A stretch of 64,000 nt of DNA, taken from assembly GCF_030758975.1 (NCBI RefSeq), contig NZ_CP132359.1, positions 248,001 through 312,000 of the forward strand. The letters are read 5' to 3'. How positions within the stretch are numbered: the stretch's first letter is position 1; every line of letters starts with the position of its first letter. The position numbers and the translations under genes were made by a program. Source of the stretch: Bosea beijingensis. GTDB lineage: Bacteria; Pseudomonadota; Alphaproteobacteria; Rhizobiales; Beijerinckiaceae. Below are positions 38,885 through 49,194 of this stretch, piece after piece. The notes under the pieces were generated by a model. It had not been told where the DNA came from and ran no database searches. It saw only the letters and a list, made by a program, of their open reading frames with translations.

Positions 38885-39241
38885 ATGCCCTCGCTCTCCC
38901 TGGCCCATCTCCTGCCGATCGCAATGCTGTTCGGCTCGAACATCTTCATGACCTTCGCCTGGTACGGGCATCTCAGCTACAAGAGCACGGCGATCTGGCT
39001 CGCCATCCTCGCGAGCTGGATGATCGCCCTGCCCGAATACATGCTGGCCGTTCCGGCCAACCGCATCGGCTCCGCCGTCTATTCCGCCGCCGAACTCAAG
39101 ACGATGCAGGAGGTCATCACCCTGACCGTCTTCGCCGGCTTCTCGGTGTTCTGGCTGAAGGAATCGCTGACCTGGAACCACGCGATCGGCTTCGCCCTGA
39201 TCGCCGCCGGCGCCTTCTTCATCTTCCACGCCAAGGCCTGA
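38885..39241 (+). CDS. DUF486/DMT-type small membrane protein
   Basis: A 118-residue protein with four transmembrane helices. It is a full-length match to the DUF486 pattern: LLPIAMLFGSNIFMTFAWYGHL, WLAILASWMIALPEYMLAVPANRIGS, and FAGFSVFWLKESLTWNHAIGF. The family is a short relative of the drug/metabolite transporters and may act as a dimer. Substrate is unknown. The ATG at 38885 is used. Confidence 0.86.
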   Translation: MPSLSLAHLLPIAMLFGSNIFMTFAWYGHLSYKSTAIWLAILASWMIALPEYMLAVPANRIGSAVYSAAELKTMQEVITLTVFAGFSVFWLKESLTWNHAIGFALIAAGAFFIFHAKA

Positions 39242-39280
39242 GCGCCGCGCTTCACTTTCTCTTCGACAGGACCGACTGCC

Positions 39281-39583
39281 TTGCAAAAGACGGCACTGCT
39301 TCTCTGCGGCCTCGTGCTCGCTCCCACGGCCGCCCTCGCCGGCCCGACCTGCAGCCCGAGCAATGACACCGTTCGCATCCTCTCCGGCCCCTCGGCGAGC
39401 GCCGTTCATCGCAACTGGCAGAATGGCAAGCAGGTCGGCTACGGCTGGTCGCTCCAGGTCGAGCGCAGCGCGCATGACGCTGCCGGCACCGAATACTATG
39501 TCGGTGATCTCTACGACCCGAACGGCAGCCTCGCGACGCGCAAGGTCTTCGTCATCGAGCGCGAATGGGATTGCGGCCCCTGA
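39281..39583 (+). CDS. Small secreted protein of unknown function
   Basis: A 100-residue protein with a signal peptide of about 20 residues (LLLCGLVLAPTAALA-GP). The mature part has two cysteines, in CSPSN and at the C-terminal DCGP, possibly a disulfide, with strand-rich sequence between. The start appears to be a TTG at 39281, with AGGA about 10 nt upstream. It may share a transcript with the DUF486 gene 39 bp before. A repeat element begins 10 bp after its stop. Confidence 0.65.
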   Translation: MQKTALLLCGLVLAPTAALAGPTCSPSNDTVRILSGPSASAVHRNWQNGKQVGYGWSLQVERSAHDAAGTEYYVGDLYDPNGSLATRKVFVIEREWDCGP

Positions 39584-39593
39584 TCGGCAGCTC

Positions 39594-39696
39594 AAGCATT
39601 TTCGAGCGAAGTGGACACCGGTTCGCGTGAAAAAAATGCGTTAAAACAAAGGCCTAGAGCCATTCCGCGATTCGGAGAATTGCGGAATGGCTCTAG
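39594..39696. repeat. Two-part palindromic repeat, copy 1
   Basis: The left part runs from AGCATTTTCGAGCGAAGTGG through GGTTCGCGTGAAAA to ATGCG; its GCATTTTC and GAAAA-ATGC ends are complementary. The right part is a near-perfect hairpin: CTAGAGCCATTCCGCGATTC (39654-39673), loop GGA, GAATTGCGGAATGGCTCTAG (39677-39696). The right arm contains the TAG stop codon of the minus-strand aldose dehydrogenase gene. Other copies are at 41948-42074 and 56124-56228. Confidence 0.88.
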
Positions 39697-40817
39697 CGGG
39701 CCGGCCGAACCCGCAGCACTTTCCCGTCGGCATCGTCGCTGAGCAGGTAGAGGAAACCGTCCGGCCCCTGCACGACGTCGCGGATGCGCGCGCCGATATC
39801 GGTCAGCAGACGCTCCTCGCCCGTCACCTTCTCGCCTTCGGTCGAGAGTCTAACCAGTATCTGCCCGGCCAGCCCCCCGACGAAGAGCGAGTTCTTCCAG
39901 GCCGGCCAAGCTGGTCCGGTGTAGAACGCCGCGCCGGACGGCGCGATCGATGGGTCCCAGTAGAACAGGGGCTGCTCCATGCCGGGCTTCGACGTGCCCT
40001 CGCCGATCTTCGCGCCGGAATAGTCGACGCCATAGGTGATGACCGGCCAGCCATAGTTCAGCCCGGCCTTGGGCGTGTTGATCTCGTCGCCGCCGCGCGC
40101 CGCATGCTCCGCCGTCCAGAGCTGCCCCGTCTGCGGGTGGAGTACGGCCCCTTGGACATTCCGATGGCCGATCGACCAGATTTCCGGAGCCCAGCCCTCC
40201 TTCTTCGGATTGTCGGCCGGCGTCGCGCCGTCCGGCCGGATGCGGATGACCTTGCCGATATGATTGGCGGGATTCTGCGCCTCGTCGCGCTGGCTGTAAC
40301 GATCACCAACAGTGACGAAGAGCGCGCCCGTCCGGTCGAAGACGAGTCGCGAGCCGAAATGCATGTTGGAATTGATCGCCGGCATCTGCCGGAAGATCAC
40401 TTCGACGGCGGTCAGCGCCGTGCCCTGCTCGTTGAGGCGCCCGCGCGCGACGCTGGTGCCGTTGCCGCCGGAGCGCGGCTCGGAAAAGGAGAGATAGACG
40501 AGACGGTTCTGCGCGAAAGCGGGATCGAGCGCGATGCCGAGCAGGCCGCCCTGCCCGCGCGCCACGACGCTCGGCACGCCGTTGATCGGGCGCGAGAGCT
40601 TGCCGTCGGTCTCGACCAGCCGCAGCCGGCCCGGACGCTCGGTGACCAGCATGCGCCCGTCCGGCAGGAAGGCAAGTCCCCAGGGGTTCTCCAGCCCGCT
40701 CGCCACGGTCTCGACGGCGAGTTCACCCGCGCTCGACGGAAAACGCTTCTGCGCCTCGCAGGGAGCGGCTGCCATGAGAGCAATGGCGAAGGGGATTATC
40801 GCAGCAAGGCGTAACAT
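39693..40817 (-). CDS. PQQ-dependent aldose sugar dehydrogenase (YliI-like)
   Basis: A 374-residue soluble quinoprotein with a six-bladed beta-propeller. A signal peptide (residues 1-22) is followed by ASGLENPWGLAFLPDGRMLV, then RVDAL-like propeller motifs, NPANHIGKVIRIRPDG, GHRNVQGAVLHPQTGQLWTA and EHAARGGDEIN, the last with PQQ/Ca-contact residues. These enzymes oxidise aldoses to lactones in the periplasm. The ATG at 40817 opens the signal peptide. The stop codon lies inside the palindromic repeat at its 3' end. Confidence 0.9.
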   Translation of the reverse strand: MLRLAAIIPFAIALMAAAPCEAQKRFPSSAGELAVETVASGLENPWGLAFLPDGRMLVTERPGRLRLVETDGKLSRPINGVPSVVARGQGGLLGIALDPAFAQNRLVYLSFSEPRSGGNGTSVARGRLNEQGTALTAVEVIFRQMPAINSNMHFGSRLVFDRTGALFVTVGDRYSQRDEAQNPANHIGKVIRIRPDGATPADNPKKEGWAPEIWSIGHRNVQGAVLHPQTGQLWTAEHAARGGDEINTPKAGLNYGWPVITYGVDYSGAKIGEGTSKPGMEQPLFYWDPSIAPSGAAFYTGPAWPAWKNSLFVGGLAGQILVRLSTEGEKVTGEERLLTDIGARIRDVVQGPDGFLYLLSDDADGKVLRVRPAR

Positions 40818-40914
40818 GGCACATCCCGTCCGTTCGTCGGAACGAAACATCCGATAGCGCTGACGGATCCGAAGGCAAACCACCCGGCTCTTCACGAATT
40901 CGCGGTCCACCGCC

Positions 40915-41889
40915 TCACGTCGCAGGCTGAATTGCGGCTGCGACCTGTGGAGACTTGGCCCTCCGCGTGACCGGAGCGATGAAACGACCTGCGACGACAT
41001 GGCAGAGCGCTGCGAGACCCAGCCCGGCCAGGACATCGACAAAATAATGACCGCCGTCGATCGGCGTCGCCGCGATCATGGCCAGATTCACAGCCAGGAA
41101 TGGCCACCGCAGCCATGGATGCGCCCAGGCTCCCAGCAAAAGCAGCAGGGCTACGGCCGCGTGGAACGACGGAAACGTCACAATGCCTTCCATCCTGGAA
41201 ACATCGAGGATGAAGGGAGCCCCTGACCGCAAAGCCTCCAGATCTCTCAGGTGAACGAAGGACGCAGCCGGCGTCAAATTCGGATAGTCCTCCGGCTTCA
41301 ATCCGAGATGGGCGAACATCGCGACCGCCGGCATGAAGCCGGAGATGAGAATCGTGACGATCCCTGTCGCGATCATGGCCAGAACCATGATGCGAGCCGC
41401 TTCCCCACGGCCAGAGAAACCGAGGGCCAGCGCCAGGATCACGATCTGAGGCAGGAAACTCAGATAGGCCCAGTGCAGCAGCCTGCCGAGCCATGGCAGA
41501 TCGTTCACAAACCGGAGATAGAGCTGCCAGTCGAGCCCGAGAGCACGATCCGCCGCATAGAGCAACTGGTCCTGCAGCGGGAAATTCAGCGTTGCGACGA
41601 GGTAGGAAAAAACCCCGGCTAGGATCAGGAAGCCGATCAACTGCGCTGTGACGTCCAGAGCGTCGGACAAGCGCATGTCTCCACGGACCGTGCGATAGAA
41701 CCAGCCCAGCAAGGCCAGACACGCGGCAATTCCCACCGGGATGATCAGCGGCGCCTTGACCAGGGACAGAGGTGACAGCGCTACCCATATGGCACAAACG
41801 ACGCCGGCCGACATGAGCAGAGCCCATGTGGCAGCGTTGGAACGCCGGGCCACGGATAAAGCATAGGCATGCGCGACGCTTTTGAGCAT
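40915..41889 (-). CDS. PAP2-family membrane phosphatase
   Basis: A 324-residue membrane protein with about eight hydrophobic helices. The phosphatase motif parts near the C-terminus are GIVTFPSFHAAVALLLLLGA, with the catalytic-type His, and ATPIDGGHYFVDVLAGL, with the nucleophile-type His. An N-terminal Lys/Arg motif is less clear. It is likely an inositolphosphotransferase- or lipid-phosphate-phosphatase-type enzyme acting at the outer face of the inner membrane. The ATG at 41889 is used. Confidence 0.85.
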   Translation of the reverse strand: MLKSVAHAYALSVARRSNAATWALLMSAGVVCAIWVALSPLSLVKAPLIIPVGIAACLALLGWFYRTVRGDMRLSDALDVTAQLIGFLILAGVFSYLVATLNFPLQDQLLYAADRALGLDWQLYLRFVNDLPWLGRLLHWAYLSFLPQIVILALALGFSGRGEAARIMVLAMIATGIVTILISGFMPAVAMFAHLGLKPEDYPNLTPAASFVHLRDLEALRSGAPFILDVSRMEGIVTFPSFHAAVALLLLLGAWAHPWLRWPFLAVNLAMIAATPIDGGHYFVDVLAGLGLAALCHVVAGRFIAPVTRRAKSPQVAAAIQPAT

Positions 41890-41947
41890 GCCTTCTTATC
41901 TGCGGACACCGGTTAATTCGGGTTCAACGCGACTGGTTAAAGCCCGC

Positions 41948-42074
41948 CTAGAGCATTTTCGAGCGAAGTGGCCACCGGCTCGCGTGAAGAACCGAAGGTC
42001 CGCGTCAGCGAACATGCGATAAAATGAAGGACTGGAGCAGTTCCGCGATCCGAAGAATTGCGGAACTGCTCCAG
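41948..42074. repeat. Two-part palindromic repeat, copy 2
   Basis: The left part (GAGCATTTTCGAGCGAAGTG, then CCGGCTCGCGTGAAGA) matches copy 1 but carries about 24 extra bases before ATGCGATAAAA. The right hairpin is CTGGAGCAGTTCCGCGATCC (42032-42051), loop GAA, GAATTGCGGAACTGCTCCAG (42055-42074). Base changes relative to the other copies are mostly matched on the opposite arm. It lies between the start of the PAP2 gene and the end of the Bug-protein gene. Confidence 0.85.
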
Positions 42075-42103
42075 TCGCTTCCATACCGAATGAAGCAGAC
42101 ACT

Positions 42104-43078
42104 CTACTCCGGCTTCACGCCGGCATCAGCGATAATCTGCTTCCAGGTCGCGATCTCCTGGGCATGATAGGGCTTGAACGCCGCGGGATCGCGCACCTTC
42201 AGCGTGAAGCCGAGCTTCAGGATCGCCTCGCGCGTCTCGGGCTTGTTGAGCGAGGCGATAACCGCCTTGGAGAGCGTGTCGAGCACCGCGTCCGGCGTCT
42301 TGGCCGGGGCGAAGAAGGCCGCCCAGGAATCGGCGTCGGCATTGCTGACACCCTGCTCGCGCAGCGTCGGGATATCCTTGGCGCGCGGGTTGCGCTCGGG
42401 GCTCGCCAGCGCCAGCGCGCGCAACGTGCCGGAATTGATCTGCTCCAGAACGCTCGGCAGCGTCGAATTGGCGATGTCGATGCGGTCGGCGACGATCTCC
42501 TGCACCAGCGGCGCGGCGCCGCGGAACGGCACATGCGTCATCTTGATGCCGGTGCGCTGCATGAACAGCTCCATGGCGAGATGCGAGCCGGAGCCGACAC
42601 CGGTCGAGCCGTAATTGAGCTTGCCCGGATCGGCCTTGGCGAGCGCGATCAGCTCCTGGATGTTCTTCACCGGCAGGCCATTGCGCACGACGAAGGCATG
42701 CTCGAAGGCGCCGACGCCGGCGAGCGGCGCGAAATCCTTGACCGCGTCGTAGCCCGGCTCCTTCAGCAGGAACATGTTGTTGCCATGCGTCTGGTTGTTG
42801 CCGAAGACGATGGTGTAGCCATCGGCCGCGCCATGGGCGACGGCGCGCGTGCCGACCGCGCCCGAGGCACCGGCCCGGTTGTCGACGACGACGTTATGCC
42901 CGAAGGCGACGGTGAGGTCCTGCGCCACGAAGCGCGCGATGGCGTCGGTCGGGCCACCCGCCGGATAGGGCACGACAAGCGTGACGACCTTGCTGGGGAA
43001 GCTCTGGGCCCGGACGATCGATGGCGCGAAGACGGCGCCGGCCATCAGGCCGAGCGTGGAACGGCGGGTCAACGACAT
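42104..43078 (-). CDS. Tripartite tricarboxylate transporter substrate-binding protein (Bug/TctC family)
   Basis: A 324-residue periplasmic binding protein. A signal sequence (MSLTRRSTLGLMAGAVFAPS, cut near AQS) precedes FPSKVVTLVVPYPAGGPTDAIAR, the Bug signature that binds the ligand carboxylate. DNRAGASGAVGTRAVAHGAADGY and the GSHLAMELF segment are also typical. TctA and TctB membrane subunits are absent nearby, so it is an orphan, as is common for this family. The ligand is unknown. The ATG at 43078 is used. Confidence 0.92.
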   Translation of the reverse strand: MSLTRRSTLGLMAGAVFAPSIVRAQSFPSKVVTLVVPYPAGGPTDAIARFVAQDLTVAFGHNVVVDNRAGASGAVGTRAVAHGAADGYTIVFGNNQTHGNNMFLLKEPGYDAVKDFAPLAGVGAFEHAFVVRNGLPVKNIQELIALAKADPGKLNYGSTGVGSGSHLAMELFMQRTGIKMTHVPFRGAAPLVQEIVADRIDIANSTLPSVLEQINSGTLRALALASPERNPRAKDIPTLREQGVSNADADSWAAFFAPAKTPDAVLDTLSKAVIASLNKPETREAILKLGFTLKVRDPAAFKPYHAQEIATWKQIIADAGVKPE

Positions 43079-43218
43079 GGACTTCCTCCCGGGCGCCCGC
43101 CTGAATGGCGAGCCTGCTTTGCGGCGAGATTTACGGGCAAAGGCGCCATGCGTCCAGCGCCAGACCTCGGCTCCGAAACGCGGCCTAATCTGCGTGGGAA
43201 ACAGAGGGAGGAAAGTTC

Positions 43219-44031
43219 ATGGCAGTGCGCATCGAAAGACAGGGCAAGGTCGCGACGGTCATCCACAGCCGGCCGGAAGCGCGCAACGCGATGGACCCCG
43301 ACAGTGCCGAGGCCCTGACCCGCGCCTTCGTCGACCTCGACGGCGACAACGACATTGCCGCAATCGTCTTCTGGGGCGAAGGCGACGCCTTCTGCGCCGG
43401 TTGGGACCTGAAATATGCCCAGGCCTTCACCGATGCCCGGCGTTTCGAGAGCGAGATCGTCGAAGCCCTCGCCTTTCCCGCAGCCAATGGAACGACACCG
43501 CGCGGGCCCATGGGTCCTTCCCGCCTGGAAATGAGAAAGCCTTTGATCGCCGCGATCGAAGGCCCTGCTGTCGCGGGCGGCATGGAACTGGCGCTTTGGT
43601 GCGATGTCCGCGTGATGGCGGAGGATGCCTATTTCGGAGTCTATTGCCGGCGCTGGGGCATCCCGCTGATCGATGGCGGCACAATGCGCCTGCCACGCCT
43701 TGTCGGCCAGGGCCGCGCACTGGAGATCATCATGACCGGCCGGAAGGTTCCGGCCGATGAAGCGCTGCGCATCGGGTTGTGCGAGGCGATTGCGCCGAAG
43801 GGGCAGGCGCGCGCCAAGGCCGAAGCGATGGCACAGGAGATCGCGCGCTTTCCGCAGGGCGCCGTCCGGGCGGATCGCGCCAGCGCCATCGCCGGCCATG
43901 GGCTCGGCGTGCAGGAGGCTCTCCGGCAAGAATGGCGGCGTGGTGTACACACCATCGCGACGGAAGGCGCGGCCGGCGCCGGCCGCTTCGCCGCGGGCAA
44001 GGGGCGCGGCGGCGACTTCTCGGAGATCTGA
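43219..44031 (+). CDS. Crotonase/enoyl-CoA hydratase family protein
   Basis: A 270-residue crotonase-fold enzyme. The oxyanion-hole segments are FWGEGDAFCAGWDLKYA (51-67) and AIEGPAVAGGMELALWCDVR. One catalytic-type Glu (GGMEL) is present, but the second Glu of true hydratases is replaced in FGVYCRRWGIPLIDGG, so it may hydrate, isomerise or hydrolyse a CoA ester. The ATG at 43219 follows GGAGGAAAGTTC. It is divergent from the Bug gene. Confidence 0.86.
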   Translation: MAVRIERQGKVATVIHSRPEARNAMDPDSAEALTRAFVDLDGDNDIAAIVFWGEGDAFCAGWDLKYAQAFTDARRFESEIVEALAFPAANGTTPRGPMGPSRLEMRKPLIAAIEGPAVAGGMELALWCDVRVMAEDAYFGVYCRRWGIPLIDGGTMRLPRLVGQGRALEIIMTGRKVPADEALRIGLCEAIAPKGQARAKAEAMAQEIARFPQGAVRADRASAIAGHGLGVQEALRQEWRRGVHTIATEGAAGAGRFAAGKGRGGDFSEI

Positions 44032-44035
44032 GCGC

Positions 44036-44515
44036 TCAGGCGCCGAAACCCGCCCGCTTCAGCCGCTGGATCGCAAGGTCGAGCGCCTGCAGGAAGGCCG
44101 AGCGGTCCTTCTGCGAGAACGGCTTCGGCCCGCCCTGAACCGTCCCCATCGCGCGCAGGTCCTCCATCATGTCGCGTGTCGCCAGCGCCATGCCGATCGA
44201 GGCTTCGGTGAAGGGTTTTCCGGTCGGACCGATCACGTCGGCCCCGGCCTTGATGCAGCGATCGGCCAGCGGGATGTCGGACGTGATCACGATCGAGCCG
44301 CGCGAGACCCGTTCCGCGATCCAGTCGTCGGCGGCATCGAAATTGCCGGGCACCGTCACACGCTCGATCCAGGGCTCGCGCGGCACGCTGAGGAAGCTGT
44401 TGGCGACGACGAAGACATGCAGGCGGTGCCGGCCGGCGACGCGATAGACCTCCTCCTTCACCGGACAGGCGTCGGCATCGACGTAAACAGCGATGGGGCC
44501 GGTTGCATTCGTCAT
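44036..44515 (-). CDS. YaiI/YqxD family protein (DUF188)
   Basis: A 159-residue protein of UPF0178, a PIN-like nuclease fold. [20 protein letters not shown] (11-30) carries the conserved Asp residues; [20 protein letters not shown] and [18 protein letters not shown] complete the family pattern. The function is not established. The ATG at 44515 is preferred over 44587, because conserved sequence begins directly after. It ends 4 bp from the convergent crotonase gene. Confidence 0.88.
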   Translation of the reverse strand: MTNATGPIAVYVDADACPVKEEVYRVAGRHRLHVFVVANSFLSVPREPWIERVTVPGNFDAADDWIAERVSRGSIVITSDIPLADRCIKAGADVIGPTGKPFTEASIGMALATRDMMEDLRAMGTVQGGPKPFSQKDRSAFLQALDLAIQRLKRAGFGA

Positions 44516-44568
44516 GGACGGGCCTTCGCATGCCCGGGGCGCAAGGGCAAACCGCCCTGAATTCATGA

Positions 44569-45882
<1,314 letters not shown>

Positions 45883-45887
45883 GCACG

Positions 45888-46310
45888 ATGACCAAAGGCG
45901 CCGCAACGCGCCGAATCGTTCTGGCCGGGAGCTTCATGCTCCCGGCCTCTTTCGTTTTCGGACAATCGGTGGCGGCGCTCTCACCCCGCGAGGCCTTTGA
46001 ACAGGCGCAGGCAAAGCGCATCCTGCTGATCGATATCCGCAATGCGCAGGAATGGGCCGATACCGGCCTGCCTCAGGGCGCTCTCGCACTGGATGTCGAC
46101 GCGCCGGCCTTCGAGGTCAGGATCGCGGGCTTGCGTCTCGACAATCCCGGCAAGCGCATCGTCCTGATCGATCGCACGGGCGCGCAGGCGGTCGCCGTGG
46201 CACAGAAGCTCGCCGGGCGCGGATGGCGCGATCTCGCTGGCGTGCGCGGCGGCATGCTCGGACCGGGCGGCTGGCTGGCCGAGAAACTGCCCGTCTCGGC
46301 CTATCCCTGA
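45888..46310 (+). CDS. Exported rhodanese-fold protein lacking the catalytic cysteine
   Basis: A 140-residue protein. Residues 1-30 look like a signal peptide with an RR pair ([20 protein letters not shown]). The rhodanese fold follows: [39 protein letters not shown] and [15 protein letters not shown]. The active-site loop, usually CRSGNRS, is DRTGAQA (95-101), with Asp in the cysteine position. It therefore should not transfer sulfur and may bind only. Its 3' end overlaps convergent trmD by 10 bp. Confidence 0.75.
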   Translation: MTKGAATRRIVLAGSFMLPASFVFGQSVAALSPREAFEQAQAKRILLIDIRNAQEWADTGLPQGALALDVDAPAFEVRIAGLRLDNPGKRIVLIDRTGAQAVAVAQKLAGRGWRDLAGVRGGMLGPGGWLAEKLPVSAYP

Positions 46311-46996
46311 TCCCGCTCGGCGAGCAGGTCAGGCCGCCGCTCCCGCGTGATCCGCTCCGCCTGCTCGCGCCGCCACTTCGCGATGCGGGCATGGTCGCCG
46401 GAGAGCAGCGCCTCGGGCAGGCCCCGGCCCTCCCATTCGCGCGGGCGGGTGTAATGTGGGTATTCGAGCAGACCGTTCTCGAAGCTCTCGTCCTCGCCGG
46501 ACGCGACCTTGCCCATCACGCCGGGGATGAGGCGCACGCAGGCATCGAGCAGCGTCAGCGCCGCCATCTCGCCGCCGGAGAGGATATAGTCGCCGATCGA
46601 GACCTCGATCAGGTTGCGCCCCTCGATCACCCGCTCGTCGACACCCTCGAAGCGCCCGCAGACGATGACGAGGCCGGGGCCCTCAGCCCAGTCGCGAACC
46701 TGCTCCTGCTTGAGCGGGCGCCCGCGCGGCGACATCAGCAGGCGCGGACGCAGATCATCGGCCGGCACGGCCGCATCGATCGCCGCCGCCAGCACGTCGC
46801 AGCGCAGCACCATGCCGGCGCCGCCGCCGGCCGGATTGTCGTCGACATTGCGATGGCGGCCGATGCCGTGCTCGCGAATCTGGTGGGTGTCGAGCGACCA
46901 CAATCCCTTGCGCACCCCCTCCCCCGCCAGCGAGATGCCGAGCGGCCCGGGAAACATCTCCGGGTAGAGCGTCAGGATCGATGCGCGGAAGGACAT
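46301..46996 (-). CDS. trmD: tRNA (guanine-37-N1)-methyltransferase TrmD
   Basis: A 231-residue SPOUT enzyme that makes m1G37 next to tRNA anticodons and prevents frameshifting. Trefoil-knot motifs [34 protein letters not shown] and [20 protein letters not shown] are intact. The ATG at 46996 is used. It is the last gene of the leftward ffh-rpsP-rimM block. rplS, which often follows trmD, is not present. Confidence 0.96.
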   Translation of the reverse strand: MSFRASILTLYPEMFPGPLGISLAGEGVRKGLWSLDTHQIREHGIGRHRNVDDNPAGGGAGMVLRCDVLAAAIDAAVPADDLRPRLLMSPRGRPLKQEQVRDWAEGPGLVIVCGRFEGVDERVIEGRNLIEVSIGDYILSGGEMAALTLLDACVRLIPGVMGKVASGEDESFENGLLEYPHYTRPREWEGRGLPEALLSGDHARIAKWRREQAERITRERRPDLLAERDQG

Positions 46997-47000
46997 GCCT

Positions 47001-47672
47001 TCAAGCAAAGCGCAGCGCCGGCAACCCGTCCAGCGCCGTGAAATCGCGAGCCGACGCGATCAGGTTGTCATAGCCCGCGAAACCCTCGGGGCCGAGCATG
47101 GTGAGCAGCGCCACGGCCCGCATGCCGGCGCGCCGCGCGGCCTCGACGCCGAGCGGCGCATCCTCGAAGACGATGCAATCGGCGGGATCGACCTTCATCC
47201 GCTCGGCCGCCGCGAGGAACATATCGGGATGCGGCTTGCCGCGAAAACCCTGGCTCGGCGAGACGATCGTCGCGAAGCGCTGGCGCAGATCGAGCGTATC
47301 GAGCACGACCTCGATATTGGCCGGCGGCGCCGCCGTCCCGACAGCCATCGGCACGCCCGCCTTCTCGGCGCGCGCGATCAGCTCCAGAAAACCGGCGGTC
47401 GCGGCGACATGCGGCAGATAGGCTTCGCGATAGAGCGCTTCCTTGGCATCGCTCATCGCGTCGAGCTCGGCCACGGCGGCCTGCGGGAAATAGGACGAGA
47501 TGATCTCGTTGCCGGCCATGCCGGCCGTGCGGGCAGCGAAGGTGCTGCGGTCGAAGGGCAACTTGTTGCTGACGTGCCAGCTCTCCCAGGCATCGTCATG
47601 GAAGCGCATGTTGTCGACGATGGTACCGTCCATGTCGAAGATTAGCGCGCGGGCAGGCTTATGGCTTGTCAT
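47001..47672 (-). CDS. HAD-superfamily hydrolase (beta-phosphoglucomutase-like)
   Basis: A 223-residue HAD phosphatase, subclass IA. Motif I is [10 protein letters not shown] (Asp13, Asp15), motif [14 protein letters not shown], the Lys is in [18 protein letters not shown] and motif IV is [17 protein letters not shown] helical cap lies between motifs I and II. It could be a sugar-phosphate phosphatase or mutase. Its start overlaps the end of rimM by 14 bp and trmD follows 4 bp on, so it is part of the operon, inserted between rimM and trmD. Confidence 0.9.
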   Translation of the reverse strand: MTSHKPARALIFDMDGTIVDNMRFHDDAWESWHVSNKLPFDRSTFAARTAGMAGNEIISSYFPQAAVAELDAMSDAKEALYREAYLPHVAATAGFLELIARAEKAGVPMAVGTAAPPANIEVVLDTLDLRQRFATIVSPSQGFRGKPHPDMFLAAAERMKVDPADCIVFEDAPLGVEAARRAGMRAVALLTMLGPEGFAGYDNLIASARDFTALDGLPALRFA

Positions 47673-48180
47673 CGTCGGGCTCGAACAATCCCAGGGGGGG
47701 CTCGGCCTCGATCCGGCGCGCCACCATGTCGAGGCGCGGCGCGAAGGCCTTGGTGAAGGGCATCAGGACAAAGCGCCCGTCCGGCGTCTTGATGTCGAGC
47801 AGGTCGCCGGCCCCGTAATTCTCGACCCCGGTGACGGTGCCGAGCACCACGCCGTCAGGTCCAACGACACTGCAGCCGATCAGATCGGCATGCAGGAACT
47901 CGTCCTCGTCCACATCGGCCGAAAGCTTGTCGCGGACGACGAAAAGTTCGGTCCCGTTCAACGCCTCGGCCTGCTCGCGCGTCGTCACGTCCTTGAGCCG
48001 GGCGACGACCACTTCCTTGGCCGGACGGATATCGGTGATCTCGAAGCTGCGGCCCTTGCTGTCGGTCAGCGGGCCGTAACCGGCGATCCCGAGGGGATCG
48101 CCGGTGAAGGTCTTGATCCTGACCTCGCCGCGCACGCCATGCGGCGCGCCGACGATACCGAGCAGGATGAGATCGCTCAT
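47659..48180 (-). CDS. rimM: Ribosome maturation factor RimM
   Basis: A 173-residue factor that binds ribosomal protein S19 and helps form the 30S head. The N-terminal LLGIVGAPHGVRGEVRIKTF and the PRC-barrel part (LIGCSVVGPDGVVLGTVTGV; DLLDIKTPDGRFVLMPFTKA) are clear. The start ATG is at 48180. It lies in the operon between rpsP and the HAD gene. Confidence 0.95.
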   Translation of the reverse strand: MSDLILLGIVGAPHGVRGEVRIKTFTGDPLGIAGYGPLTDSKGRSFEITDIRPAKEVVVARLKDVTTREQAEALNGTELFVVRDKLSADVDEDEFLHADLIGCSVVGPDGVVLGTVTGVENYGAGDLLDIKTPDGRFVLMPFTKAFAPRLDMVARRIEAEPPLGLFEPDDDKP

Positions 48181-48279
48181 GTCAGCACGCCATGCCCGGC
48201 CTTGAGCCGGGCATCTCCTTGAGAAAACTCCCGGGCCGAGGCTGAGCCTCGCCCGAGACCGACGTGCGGACGATCAGGC
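48181..48279. repeat. Tandem hairpins between rpsP and rimM
   Basis: ATGCCCGGC and GCCGGGCAT (about 48192-48213) form a stem with a short CTTGA loop. CTCCCGGGCCGAGGC and GCCTCGCCCGAG (about 48226-48256) form a second, imperfect one. They lie inside the leftward operon and could act in mRNA processing or partial termination after rpsP. The first is REP-like. Confidence 0.6.
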
Positions 48280-48648
48280 TCACGCCTCGGCGGCTTCTTC
48301 GGCAGCCGGAGCAGCGGCCTTCTCGGCCTTCTTCTCGGCGCGCTCCTTGGCCTTCTCGCCGGGAACAGCCTTGTTCGGGTTGTTGCGGGCCGGGCGCTTG
48401 GCGAGGCCGGCGGCGTCGAGGAAGCGCAGGACGCGGTCAGTCGGCTGAGCGCCCTTGGCGAGCCAGGCCTGGACCTTCTCGAGATCGAGCACGACGCGGT
48501 CGGCGGCGTCCTTGGCCTTCATCGGATCATAGGAGCCGATCTTCTCGATGAAGCGGCCATCGCGCGGCGAGCGCGAGTCGGCAACGACGATGCGATAATA
48601 CGGGCGCTTCTTGGCGCCACCGCGGGTCAGGCGAATCTTGAGGGACAT
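48280..48648 (-). CDS. rpsP: 30S ribosomal protein S16 (bS16)
   Basis: A 122-residue ribosomal protein. The conserved core is [20 protein letters not shown], then [22 protein letters not shown]. An Ala/Lys/Glu-rich tail of about 40 residues follows position 82, common in alphaproteobacteria. The ATG at 48648 has GGAGAAGACCC upstream. It is first in the rpsP-rimM-HAD-trmD run; the upstream ffh and GNAT genes may also read through. Confidence 0.97.
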   Translation of the reverse strand: MSLKIRLTRGGAKKRPYYRIVVADSRSPRDGRFIEKIGSYDPMKAKDAADRVVLDLEKVQAWLAKGAQPTDRVLRFLDAAGLAKRPARNNPNKAVPGEKAKERAEKKAEKAAAPAAEEAAEA

Positions 48649-48678
48649 GGGTCTTCTCCGGTCAGGTTTGGTTTTGGT

Positions 48679-49194
48679 TCAGTGTTTCGCAGGCGTGGCG
48701 GCCGGGTGCCGGTAGATGCCGACCTCGGTGCCACGGATCACGAAGGGTTTCTCGAAGCGCGCGCCGAGACGCTCGGCGACGCGGATCGAGGGTCGGTTGT
48801 CGGGATGCACCAAGCTCATCAGCGTGGTCCATCCCAAGTCGCGATAGGCATAGTCACGGGCGCGCAGCGCAGCCTCGGTCGCATAGCCGCGACCATGCTC
48901 GCCTGCGAACAGGCTCCAGCCGATCTCCGGCTCGGGCCAGCCTTCCGGCGAGAGCAGGCCGCACCAGCCGACGAGCCGCTGGTCCGCCTTCGCCTCCAGC
49001 GCCCAGAGGCCGTGGCCACGCAACGCCCAGTGGCCGGCCATCGCGGAAAAGCGCCGCCATCCGTCCCAGCGGTCGCTGGTGCCGCCGACATAGCGGGTCA
49101 GGTCCTCGTCGGCATAGAAATCGACGAGCACGTCGAAATCGGCGGCCGTCCAGCCGCGCAGCCGCAACCGCTCCGTTTCCAGAACGGGGATCAC
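48679..49194 (-). CDS. GNAT family N-acetyltransferase (RimJ/RimL-like)
   Basis: A 171-residue acetyltransferase. It starts IPVLETERLRLRGWTAADFD and has the acetyl-CoA motif EIGWSLFAGEHGRGYATEAA, then TTLMSLVHPDNRPSIRVAERLGA, typical of the RimJ/RimL (Acetyltransf_3) group. The substrate is unknown. The likely start is a GTG at 49194 that overlaps the ffh stop codon as GTGA, so translation is coupled to ffh, the key SRP gene, which is an unusual partner. Confidence 0.87.
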   Translation of the reverse strand: MIPVLETERLRLRGWTAADFDVLVDFYADEDLTRYVGGTSDRWDGWRRFSAMAGHWALRGHGLWALEAKADQRLVGWCGLLSPEGWPEPEIGWSLFAGEHGRGYATEAALRARDYAYRDLGWTTLMSLVHPDNRPSIRVAERLGARFEKPFVIRGTEVGIYRHPAATPAKH

